Positions 48,048 through 56,148 of a stretch of DNA of 64,000 nt are shown here, one piece after another. The DNA comes from Anabaenopsis elenkinii CCIBt3563 (GTDB taxonomy: Bacteria; Cyanobacteriota; Cyanobacteriia; Cyanobacteriales; Nostocaceae), in assembly GCF_015245355.1 (NCBI RefSeq), contig NZ_CP063311.1, positions 1,333,564 through 1,397,563 of the forward strand, written 5' to 3'. The translations under genes and the position numbers were made by a program. The notes under the pieces were generated by a model. That model worked only from the letters and a program-made list of their open reading frames with translations, did not search any database and was not told the DNA's origin. Each line of letters opens with the position of its first letter. The stretch's first letter is position 1.

Positions 48048-49465
48048 TGAATGTTACCGAAATTTTACAATTTGTAGATAATTTAGTCTTTACTGAAACA
48101 GAGCAGCATTTAGATGATTTACAAAAAAAGATTATTGAAGAGGTGTTTAAAGGGAGAACTTATAAGCAAATTGCAGAAACCTATGATTACGATGAAGGTT
48201 ATATTGGTGATGAGAGTCGTAAGTTATTTAAAATCTTATCTCAACACTTGGGAGAAAATATTAATAAGTCTAATTTCTGTTGGACTTTAGAACGAGCTAG
48301 AGATTATTCTAATTGCTCTAAAATTCTTAATTACGGAAATATTAATAATAATAATAATTGGTATTCTAATTATGAAAAACCCCATCATCCCCAAAATAAA
48401 CCACCGCATCAACCTGATAACACTGAAAAATCTATAAAAACTTATTATGATTTAAAGCTCGCGCCAAAAGTTACCCAGTTCTACGGAAGAGAACAAGAGC
48501 TAGAATTATTACAAAACTGGACATTAAATCATCATATTCCCTTAATAGCCATATTGGGACAAAGGGGAATTGGCAAAACTACCTTAGTCAAAAAGTTTAT
48601 TGATATTAACTTACAGAAATTTGAACTAATTATCTGGAGAAATCTTAAAATATATCCATCTTCCGTGAATGAGTTATTACATCAAGTCATTACAGAATAT
48701 TCGGGAACTATCACACCTAATTTACCAGATCAATCTTTCATCTACCAATTTTCCCAGTTATGGCGCGAGCAAAAGTGCTTAATTGTATTTGATGATGTCC
48801 AAACCCTCTTTACTCCTGGGGAATTTGCAGGAAAATATCAACCTCAATATCAAGATTATCAAGGGTTATTTGAGATGTTCACAGAATTTGAACATCAAAG
48901 TACGATGATTTTAATTAGTCAAGAACAACCTCCAGATATTCGGTGTCTAAATCAGGAATTATCCCCCGGTTCATCTGTCAGTAAATGTTGGGAGTTGTCG
49001 GGTTTATATAATATAGAAATTCTCCAAAATATGGGTTTAACATCCCATTCGGAGCAGGAATTACTACAACTAATCAAACTCTATAACGGTAATTTTATTT
49101 ATCTGGGAGATATTGCTAGTTTAATCAGCAATTTATTTGCTGGTAATGTGAGGGAGTTTTTAGGGGAAAATAACCTAGTAATTACTCAAGATATGAATAT
49201 TTATTTAACTGAGTTATTCGAGAGATTATCAGCTATAGAACAGAAAATAGTCTTAGAAATGAGTAAATCTCAACAACCTGTATCTAGGGAATATTTACGG
49301 AAAAATTTATCACTGTCATCTACACTGTCATCGACAGAGTTAATCAATGGCTTACAATCATTATCTCAGCGTTATCTGATCAAAAACATAGCAGCGGATA
49401 CAGCCATGTTTATTTTAGATTCAGTGTTCCTCGGTTATTTGAATAACAAAACTATTTCAAGTTAG
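48047..49465 (+). CDS. STAND NTPase with vMAP-type N-terminal domain, lacking sensor repeats
   Basis: A 472-residue protein. Residues 1-85 form the helical HTH-like domain (GRTYKQIAETYDYDEGYIGDE) that starts many cyanobacterial NB-ARC/WD40 proteins. An Asn-rich linker follows (100-108), then an NB-ARC ATPase with Walker A GQRGIGKT (171-178) and Walker B CLIVFDDVQ. A winged-helix region ends the protein near 460; the usual WD40 or TPR sensor is missing. The ATG at 48047 is chosen because upstream codons are MITE sequence. Full-length relatives are thought to act in conflict or signalling systems. This copy may be truncated or a minimal form. Confidence 0.8.
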   Translation: MNVTEILQFVDNLVFTETEQHLDDLQKKIIEEVFKGRTYKQIAETYDYDEGYIGDESRKLFKILSQHLGENINKSNFCWTLERARDYSNCSKILNYGNINNNNNWYSNYEKPHHPQNKPPHQPDNTEKSIKTYYDLKLAPKVTQFYGREQELELLQNWTLNHHIPLIAILGQRGIGKTTLVKKFIDINLQKFELIIWRNLKIYPSSVNELLHQVITEYSGTITPNLPDQSFIYQFSQLWREQKCLIVFDDVQTLFTPGEFAGKYQPQYQDYQGLFEMFTEFEHQSTMILISQEQPPDIRCLNQELSPGSSVSKCWELSGLYNIEILQNMGLTSHSEQELLQLIKLYNGNFIYLGDIASLISNLFAGNVREFLGENNLVITQDMNIYLTELFERLSAIEQKIVLEMSKSQQPVSREYLRKNLSLSSTLSSTELINGLQSLSQRYLIKNIAADTAMFILDSVFLGYLNNKTISS

Positions 49466-49514
49466 GGTGTTTTTTTCGGTTCTTCTGAACATCTGCTGTA
49501 AATCCTTTTTAGGA

Positions 49515-49537
49515 TGTTTACATTTTATCAACATTTT
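49515..49537. repeat. right copy of 23-bp direct repeat, overlapping the GrpE-like stop
   Basis: TGTTTACATTTTATCAA followed by C and ATTTT. It covers the last five codons and stop (Asn-Val-Asp-Lys-Met-stop) of the GrpE-like gene, a position typical for integration sites that keep the target gene intact. Confidence 0.65.
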
Positions 49538-50048
49538 GTTTGATTTCATCAGTTTTAGAAGTGATTACCTCTGTGGGGCGCAGGATTTTTTCCTCTAAAT
49601 AAAATCCTCGACGGGTGATTTTAGTAATTGTTTGGTCTGGTAAATCATTTCGCACTTCCCGCTCCACTACACGGCACAATTGAAAGTCTGGTGAGGTATT
49701 TTCTACTATTTCTATGGGTTGGACTTGCTGCTTTTTTAATACACTGAGAAATTTTCGATGCACCGCTCCCACTGACCTCGGTAGACGCTGAATAAATTCT
49801 GGGGTAGGGTCTGGATTATTTTGCAAATAGTTTAATAGTGCTTCTACTGAATCCACAACTTCCAACAGTTCTAAGAATAAATCTTCACTTTGAGCACCAG
49901 CTTGGGTGGTTTGTTCTCGCAGAGACTGCTGTAATTCTACTTTTTCTTTTTCCAGATGAGTGAGTTTTTCTAAGAGTTGATTGCGTTGCTCTTCACTCAG
50001 ATGATAGGTTGGGGGTGAGCTTGACTTAGATAAAATCCAATTTAACAT
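49518..50048 (-). CDS. GrpE-like nucleotide exchange factor
   Basis: A 176-residue protein. An N-terminal coiled coil (EEQRNQLLEKLTHLEKEKVEL) is followed by a GrpE-like beta domain, with LPRSVGAVHRKFLSVLKKQQ and ITKITRRGFYLEEKILRPTEVITS. GrpE releases ADP from Hsp70; its presence four bases after a J-like gene and in the operon of a DnaK-like gene fits a dedicated role. It is probably a second GrpE, not the housekeeping one. Its 3' end overlaps a direct repeat of the defence cassette. Confidence 0.82.
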   Translation of the reverse strand: MLNWILSKSSSPPTYHLSEEQRNQLLEKLTHLEKEKVELQQSLREQTTQAGAQSEDLFLELLEVVDSVEALLNYLQNNPDPTPEFIQRLPRSVGAVHRKFLSVLKKQQVQPIEIVENTSPDFQLCRVVEREVRNDLPDQTITKITRRGFYLEEKILRPTEVITSKTDEIKQNVDKM

Positions 50049-50052
50049 AATA

Positions 50053-50388
50053 TTAATATACTATAAGTTGTTTTTCTAACTCTTCTTGTGCGTGAGCTTG
50101 GGCGATCGCTTCCTCTAATCCATCAAATCCTGGTAATAAATCTAACCTGGGTGTCCCTTGTTGTAAGGCAGATAAATCGCTGTATCTAAACTGCTCGATA
50201 GTGGGTATTATAGGACGTAAATAGTCGGCTATAATCCGTTGTTCTGGCTTCATCAAGGCTTTTTGCGCTCTAGCAATGACATCTACAGGATATTGTTTTT
50301 GTTTCATTGCCAATGCTACAGCTTTTGTAATCTCTGCTTTTGAGGCAGCAGTAGATACATTTAAAATATCATAGGGATTATATTCCAT
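50053..50388 (-). CDS. J-domain-like protein without the HPD motif
   Basis: A 111-residue protein starting NPYDILNVSTAASKAEITKAV, which matches helix I-II of a J domain. Where HPD should stand the sequence reads QKQYPVDVIARAQKALM, so the tripeptide that stimulates Hsp70 ATPase activity is absent. The C-terminal half (LDLLPGFDGLEEAIAQAHAQEE) is acidic and helical. It may tether the DnaK-like protein without activating it. Encoded between the TPR and GrpE-like genes. Confidence 0.7.
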   Translation of the reverse strand: MEYNPYDILNVSTAASKAEITKAVALAMKQKQYPVDVIARAQKALMKPEQRIIADYLRPIIPTIEQFRYSDLSALQQGTPRLDLLPGFDGLEEAIAQAHAQEELEKQLIVY

Positions 50389-50401
50389 GACACACCTTTG
50401 A

Positions 50402-50556
50402 TTAATATAGGTTTAGACTGTGATAAAGTTCTTGGAGGGCTGGTTCATGGGGAGAAAGTTCGTAAGCCCAACCACATAACTTATACAAATCTTCAAATAC
50501 AAATCTTCAAAGCCTAAATCTTTAGCTTGAAGAGCTTTCAGTAATATTTCAACACT
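50402..50556 (-). pseudogene. detached C-terminal coding remnant of the TPR protein
   Basis: Downstream of the TPR stop, in the same frame, codons read SVEILLKALQAKDLGFEDLY. An exact 14-bp tandem duplication at 50483-50510 (unit ATACAAATCTTCAA) then shifts the frame. With one unit removed the frame continues KLCGWAYELSPHEPALQELY and ends at a TAA at 50402. So about 51 codons have been cut off by an in-frame TAA at 50557 and by the duplication. Confidence 0.7.
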
Positions 50557-52851
50557 TTACATGACAATCTCACGTATGCGTTGATGACTAGACCTTTTAG
50601 CCCGTTGTATAGCTTCTTCCAGTTGACCACTGTTGACTAATTTGTTGATTGCTTCTAGTTCTTGGTGAAATTCGATTGTGGAAATTAGATCCAGGACGAT
50701 AGGATTTTCAGAATCAATTTTTCGCAGTTCTCGGAGTTTGGTTAAAGCTGTGGTCAATGAGATTTTTTCCTCAACAATTTGTTCTCGGATTTCTTCGGCT
50801 TTATACTCCCCTAAATAACTCCTAGCAGGTTGGCTTTTTAACAAGTCATACCAAAACTGAGCAAAACTCAAATGTTCTGAAAATTCCGATATACTCTGAC
50901 GTTGTAATCCGCATAGTCTATCTATTTCTGGTTCCCAATTCTCCATGAGTGGAATTTCTGATTGTGCTGTCTGGAGAGGGATCACTGCTTGGCGCCAATT
51001 TTGTTGTTGTAGATTATAGCACCCTTCGTGATAGGCAACAAATTTTTGAGCAAATGTTTCTACCTTGTTCTGAGGTTTCCCATGGGGTTGGATATCTATG
51101 GCTCTGGAGCTATCCCCTGCTAAACAAGCCGCTACTGCTAATCCCCAACTAGTATACAGGGAATGGAGAATTTTCTGGCTAGGGGCTATCTGATTAACTG
51201 TGGGGACTGAGGATTTAGTCATATAAACCCGGTGACAACCAGGGGTTACCCAGATATTATTGACTTGCATCCCCGATGTTGGGGGGTTACCCATCAGTTT
51301 CAGCGCAGCTAATTCTAAGCGCAGGCGATCGCGTAATTCTAAGTAGTAATTTATATTACTGTCTTTAATTGTATCAATTGCTGCCTCTAATTTAGACTGT
51401 AATTCTGAAGCAACTAATGTCACATCAGCGGATTGACTTAACCAAGGTACATTTTGCAGGGTAGGGTCATGGTTTAAATTTGCTACTGCTGTTGATAAAG
51501 CAATGATTAAATCCGGTAAATGTTGAGGGTTACTTTGACCATGATAATATCTTGCCACTGCCCAATTATGCAAGGTTGTGATGTTAGGTTCAGATAACCA
51601 CTGTTTTTCTAGCTCATTGACAATTTTTTCCCAGTCTCCCTGCTGCCAAAGTTCAGTGATTAGACGGGGACTAATGTGTTGATTGAGATTATCTTCTACT
51701 ATAGGGTAGGAACCAAAGGTTTGGATAAACTCTTGACTGGCTATCTGTGCTTGGTATAGATTATTACTATTAACTTGGGATTCAATATTCTGGAGACATA
51801 ATAGGCGTTTTCTTTCAGCCAGACTTTTGAGTATTTCTCGTTGCTCAGTCATGACCTGGCCTGATAATCCTTGCCATTCTCGGTAAGCTGTTTGTAAATC
51901 TTGTTGTTGAGCATAGGCAAATCCTCTCAGGTAAGAAGCTTGTTCCCCCGCTATTCCCTGAAGGTGCGTCAATGCGGTAGCCCAATTATGGGTTTTAATC
52001 GCTATCAACCCTAATCTAATCTGGCAATTGCTCACCTCTGGTAAGAGTAGTTTAGCACTTTCATAAAACTTGATTGCCTCGGGAAAATTCCCTTGTTTCT
52101 CCGCTTGTAAGCCTTGGCGGAAGTGTTGTCTTCCTGTGACGGTTTTTTGCAGTTGCTTTAGTAAAGGTAATTCAGCTGGCCGGGGAAATTTACTATGGGC
52201 GCATTGCAAAAGCTTCAAGGCTGAGAGTAGTTTACCTTCTCTTTGCCCTTGTTGTACTTTTTGTAGGGCAGATTCATAAATTTTTTCTTGATGAATTTGT
52301 GCTTGAATTTGGTCGATCGCCCGTTGAACAGCTGAAGTTTGGTAGAGTTGTTCAGCTTTTTTATAGTTAACTAAAGCCGGTTTAAAAGCCCAATTTTGTA
52401 CTTGTGATTCACCTTGGTTTAATAACTCCCGAAATTGCTGGCGCCGTTGCAGCTCATTTTCCCATTGTCTTATTGCCTGATTTACATCTTCATCAATTAA
52501 AATACCAGCACATTTCTGATATAAACTAATGGCTCTAACAATGTTTTCAGTTATTAAGGGGTTGCCAATATCTTCAGCTAAAAGTGCTTTAGCCTGTGCT
52601 ATGAGTTTATCTGCATCTGCTACTAGTTGCTCCCAACGTAATAATTCCCAACTCAGTAGTCTTGACAGAGTATTTAAGATATATTTCTGCCAATAACTCT
52701 GTTGTTGAGAGACGACTGCAAGGGATTGTTGAGTAACAGCAATGGCTTGGCGCAGATGACCTTTTCGTGCTAATTTTCCGGCCTCAAATGTCATCTTGAC
52801 CATATAACCCATTTGTCGCCACGTTTCAGCTAAACTACGCAAAAAATTCAT
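50557..52851 (-). CDS. TPR-rich protein of the Hsp70 operon
   Basis: A 764-residue soluble helical protein. TPR-like repeats are seen at several places (GHLRQAIAVTQQSLAVV near 35, FPEAIKFYESAKLLLPE near 265, TTLHNWAVARYYHGQ near 435, QNWRQAVIPLQTAQSEIPL near 630). The ATG at 52851 is right: AGGAGGG lies just upstream and the A is shared with the stop of the LysM gene (TGATG). It probably works as a scaffold or adaptor for the DnaK-like chaperone. The C-terminus has been cut off, as shown by the remnant after its stop. Confidence 0.75.
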   Translation of the reverse strand: MNFLRSLAETWRQMGYMVKMTFEAGKLARKGHLRQAIAVTQQSLAVVSQQQSYWQKYILNTLSRLLSWELLRWEQLVADADKLIAQAKALLAEDIGNPLITENIVRAISLYQKCAGILIDEDVNQAIRQWENELQRRQQFRELLNQGESQVQNWAFKPALVNYKKAEQLYQTSAVQRAIDQIQAQIHQEKIYESALQKVQQGQREGKLLSALKLLQCAHSKFPRPAELPLLKQLQKTVTGRQHFRQGLQAEKQGNFPEAIKFYESAKLLLPEVSNCQIRLGLIAIKTHNWATALTHLQGIAGEQASYLRGFAYAQQQDLQTAYREWQGLSGQVMTEQREILKSLAERKRLLCLQNIESQVNSNNLYQAQIASQEFIQTFGSYPIVEDNLNQHISPRLITELWQQGDWEKIVNELEKQWLSEPNITTLHNWAVARYYHGQSNPQHLPDLIIALSTAVANLNHDPTLQNVPWLSQSADVTLVASELQSKLEAAIDTIKDSNINYYLELRDRLRLELAALKLMGNPPTSGMQVNNIWVTPGCHRVYMTKSSVPTVNQIAPSQKILHSLYTSWGLAVAACLAGDSSRAIDIQPHGKPQNKVETFAQKFVAYHEGCYNLQQQNWRQAVIPLQTAQSEIPLMENWEPEIDRLCGLQRQSISEFSEHLSFAQFWYDLLKSQPARSYLGEYKAEEIREQIVEEKISLTTALTKLRELRKIDSENPIVLDLISTIEFHQELEAINKLVNSGQLEEAIQRAKRSSHQRIREIVM

Positions 52852-53342
52852 CAATTTCCCTCCTGACAATTGGGGAGTTTAAACACCTCTCCCACATCTA
52901 TATGGTCTTCTCGACCTTTAAGTTGGGGATTAGCTGTAACCATAACCGCAAAATGAACACCTTTACCGCATAATGTTTCTGTAATACTACTTAGGTTGTC
53001 TCCCGATTTGACCGTGTAAGTAGTTGGTTGTGCAGGTTCCAAAGGTGTAGCTGGTGGTTCTGGGGGATCATTGCTATCAACTACCACTGAACTGTCAGAC
53101 ATTACAGTTAAGGGTTGTGGGAATATCAGTCCACCCCAGGAAGCTAAACCAAACCCACACAGGAGCAGTAATAACGCTGCTGTTAATTGCCATCTGCTCA
53201 GGTTGAAGATTGCAGCCCGATTCTCCACTGGTGGTAATTCTAGGAGCATACGAATTACAGCCACGTCAGTATCACAATTAGGACAAGTATTACTCTCTAT
53301 TCCCTGGTAGCCGCATACAGGACAATTCAGTTTGATTGTCAT
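52851..53342 (-). CDS. zinc-ribbon and LysM membrane protein
   Basis: A 163-residue protein with an N-terminal zinc ribbon (CPVCGYQGIESNTCPNCD), a single membrane helix at about 53-75 (LTAALLLLLCGFGLASWGG), a proline-rich linker and a C-terminal LysM domain (YTVKSGDNLSSITETLCG). Its start overlaps the stop of the DnaK-like gene by four bases and its stop shares one base with the TPR start. Given topology, the ribbon would be cytoplasmic and LysM periplasmic, which would join the chaperone to the envelope. Confidence 0.8.
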   Translation of the reverse strand: MTIKLNCPVCGYQGIESNTCPNCDTDVAVIRMLLELPPVENRAAIFNLSRWQLTAALLLLLCGFGLASWGGLIFPQPLTVMSDSSVVVDSNDPPEPPATPLEPAQPTTYTVKSGDNLSSITETLCGKGVHFAVMVTANPQLKGREDHIDVGEVFKLPNCQEGN

Positions 53343-55552
53343 CGCTTTAGTCCTGTGACAATGCTATTACTGGGCAATTCTTGACCTACCCAATACTCTA
53401 TATCTGGTTGTAGTTCCTGTAACAACCGCTGAGTTTCTCGTTGGTCTTGTTTTTCCATGGCACATAGGACGCGGTCTAATTTATCAGCCATAGCACTACC
53501 TTGGGTTGGTGCAACGGCGTTTGCATGGCGAATGGCTATTATGATCAGTTGAATTAGTTTGACCTCATCCGGGAGGTTACGCAGTTCCCTCTGAGCATTT
53601 TCACTCTCAAACTCCATTTTGGATACATCATTAGTATCGATCGCCCTTTGTAACTCTTGGCCGAGTTTTTGTAATCTTCCCTGTTGGGCTTGGGGAATCA
53701 AAAAGCCACATAATTCAATAACTAGATCGCATTTCTTGACCAGAGCCTCTGCTTCTAAACGTTGGCTAGACATAGAGACTTGCAGTTTGTTCAAGCCGCT
53801 TCTACCACGATCAAAATAATCCCTGCGCTCTTGTCCCGTGATCGGATCAATAATTTCGTTAGTTAACTTTACAACTGGTACTGCTAATTCCAGAGCTGCT
53901 TCTATACCAAAATCTGTTAATCCTTCATTATTCAGTTGAGTAATGGTTTCTTCTAATTCCCGATAAATTTTTTCGTCAGCTTTGCCATGGGAAAAGGTGC
54001 AGCTAACACTGACACTGGGGTCATTTGTTAAAGTCGCCCTCATACGCAAGTCGCTGTTTTGTTCATCCAGTTCCAGATTAACCACAATTTCTGTTCCAGC
54101 TGGGTATTTTTTCTCCAAACCCAACCACATATCCCCAATACTTTCATGATGTTTCCCCCCAACTAAATTTTCCCTGACTTCATCGGGGCTAAAAAACTGA
54201 AAGTGAATTAAACGTTGTCCCTCCACTACAGTTTTAAAAGTGTGGGATGTTGTTACCGGTAAAATGTCACCCTGCTTGATGACCTTATATGGACCATCTA
54301 CTAATTGAATAAAATAATCACGGGAAACCGTGGTTACTTTGTCTATTAATCCAGTCGCCACAATAGCTGCACCTTCTGCTACAGCGTACATCGGGCGCGG
54401 ATGTACCACCACTTTATTCCTTCCAAAGGTTTCTTGGACTTTACGTTTTACCAGGGGAATTTGAGAAGAACCCCCTACTAACAGGACTATATCCACCATA
54501 TCTAGGTGATGATCCGCGTACTGTAATGCTTGACGACAAATCTCAATGGAAGTATCTACTAAATCGGTAATTAATTCTTCAAACTGCTCACGGGTAATTT
54601 TTACTTCTACGGGAATGGCGATTCCTAATTCATCGAGTAACTGAGTTGCAGGAGCCACCAGGGATTCTGTGGCATTACTTAATTCTACCTTGGTGCGTTC
54701 CACTGCTATCTTGAGGTCAGCATTAAATCTCACTCTTTGATATTGCGGCATCTGGGCAATTAAACTGTCAATATCAGAGATTCCCTCTTGCTGCGCAATT
54801 TGCTGTTTCACAAACTTGATCATCCGGGAATCTATATCATCTCCCCCCAACCACAAATCTCCTGCTTTCCCCAGTTCCATAAATGAAGTTCCGGCCGCTG
54901 TAATCACCGAAGCGTCAAATGTACCACCACCAAAGTCATATACTAAAATGGTCTTTACATCATCGCTATCTGGTGAAAAACCATAAGATATAGCCGCTGC
55001 AGTGGGTTCTGGTAGTAGTTCTAAAGGGTTTAATCCAGCTCTACGGGCAGCTATGCGGGTGGCGTGTCGTTGTTTGTCATTGAAGTAAGCAGGGACAGTA
55101 ATCACAGCTTGATCAATCACTTCATCTGTTTTGCCCATTCTCTGCCGATAAATTTGGGTATTTTGCACCACTTTTTTAAGAATTTCCGCTGAGATATCCT
55201 CTGGTTGAAATTCTTCACCTGCTAATAAAATCGCTATACTGTTATCTGTCCCTTGACTAGGTTGGGCAATTTTATAACCAATTCCTTGCGTTTGTTTTTG
55301 CACTGCTGGGTCTGCAAAACCTCTACCCATTAATCGCTTGATGGAAACTACTACATTTTCAGGATTAGCTCTGAGTTCGTTGTAAGCCTGATCTCCGACA
55401 ACAAATTTATTTTTGTCGTAAGTTACAACCGATTTTGTCAGTTTTCTTTCCGGCGGTGTGTTGTCATTTGCTGTAACAACTTCTACCTCTGCCAATTTAA
55501 ATGCTGCTACGGAATTTGTAGTCCCTAAGTCAATCCCAATTGCTTTACCCAT
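53339..55552 (-). CDS. DnaK-like Hsp70 chaperone
   Basis: A 737-residue Hsp70. The ATPase domain (1-385) shows IGIDLGTTNS, YDFGGGTFD and VLLVGGSSQIP. The substrate-binding part (about 395-560) is more divergent than in housekeeping DnaK, with the C-terminal helices extended (600-737) and no EEVD-like tail. The ATG at 55552 is preferred over a TTG five codons upstream. It is the first gene of a tight operon with LysM, TPR, J-like and GrpE-like genes, so it is likely a specialised Hsp70. Confidence 0.9.
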   Translation of the reverse strand: MGKAIGIDLGTTNSVAAFKLAEVEVVTANDNTPPERKLTKSVVTYDKNKFVVGDQAYNELRANPENVVVSIKRLMGRGFADPAVQKQTQGIGYKIAQPSQGTDNSIAILLAGEEFQPEDISAEILKKVVQNTQIYRQRMGKTDEVIDQAVITVPAYFNDKQRHATRIAARRAGLNPLELLPEPTAAAISYGFSPDSDDVKTILVYDFGGGTFDASVITAAGTSFMELGKAGDLWLGGDDIDSRMIKFVKQQIAQQEGISDIDSLIAQMPQYQRVRFNADLKIAVERTKVELSNATESLVAPATQLLDELGIAIPVEVKITREQFEELITDLVDTSIEICRQALQYADHHLDMVDIVLLVGGSSQIPLVKRKVQETFGRNKVVVHPRPMYAVAEGAAIVATGLIDKVTTVSRDYFIQLVDGPYKVIKQGDILPVTTSHTFKTVVEGQRLIHFQFFSPDEVRENLVGGKHHESIGDMWLGLEKKYPAGTEIVVNLELDEQNSDLRMRATLTNDPSVSVSCTFSHGKADEKIYRELEETITQLNNEGLTDFGIEAALELAVPVVKLTNEIIDPITGQERRDYFDRGRSGLNKLQVSMSSQRLEAEALVKKCDLVIELCGFLIPQAQQGRLQKLGQELQRAIDTNDVSKMEFESENAQRELRNLPDEVKLIQLIIIAIRHANAVAPTQGSAMADKLDRVLCAMEKQDQRETQRLLQELQPDIEYWVGQELPSNSIVTGLKR

Positions 55553-56148
55553 ATTTTTTGTGCCCAATTTAATTGTGTAAATTTTCCTATTTCTGACTGT
55601 GGATTTATTAACGCCGTTGTGAAAACATCCAGGCTAAAAGGCACAAACAGCAGTTACTCTGGGAATTGCAGACATTGTTTTATCTTCAGAGCTTCTGTGT
55701 TCTATATTCCTACAGTGCCTGAGAATTGACCCCATCTGGTACTAGTGGATAATATTGTATATTACAGTACTATATGTTCTTAATCAGAAATTTCCACCCC
55801 TGCCCGCCAATGGACTGAAAACAACCCCATCAATAACCGTCAGAATCGCCATTAAATTCTATTTTTCTTGGTTTTACACTATATGTATAATAGTAAACTC
55901 TAAATAATTGTGACAACTATGGGGTATAAATAAATTTTGTCATCTATCTAAAGATATACAAAACTTTTCAAGTAAATAAAAAATAAAGTATACACCTTAA
56001 TATCATAAATCTTGTGGGGTGGGCATCCTGCCCGCCCTTGTACCTACTCAGATGAAATACGCTGTAGATCCCCGACTTCTTCAAGAAGTCGGGGATATGA
56101 ACACACCGAAGAAGTCGAGGATATGACTAACCCACTATGGAAAATTAC
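55553..56148. other. intergenic region with palindromic repeats
   Basis: No gene is seen in this AT-rich stretch. Bases 56016-56037 form a GGGTGGGCA / TGCCCGCCC hairpin of a type common in Nostocales genomes. Bases 56068-56096 form a near-perfect hairpin with ATCCCCGACTTCTT on one arm, followed by a partial copy at 56107-56125. The second could stop transcription from the sugar transferase side or be a dispersed repeat. The Hsp70 operon promoter must lie in the right-hand part of the first 200 bases. Confidence 0.5.
56068..56096. repeat. CCCCGACTTCTT palindromic repeat
   Basis: The arms ATCCCCGACTTCTT and AAGAAGTCGGGGAT flank a single base. A decayed half-copy (GAAGAAGTCGAGGATATGA) follows at 56108-56126. 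Such palindromes are dispersed in Nostocales genomes. Confidence 0.7.
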
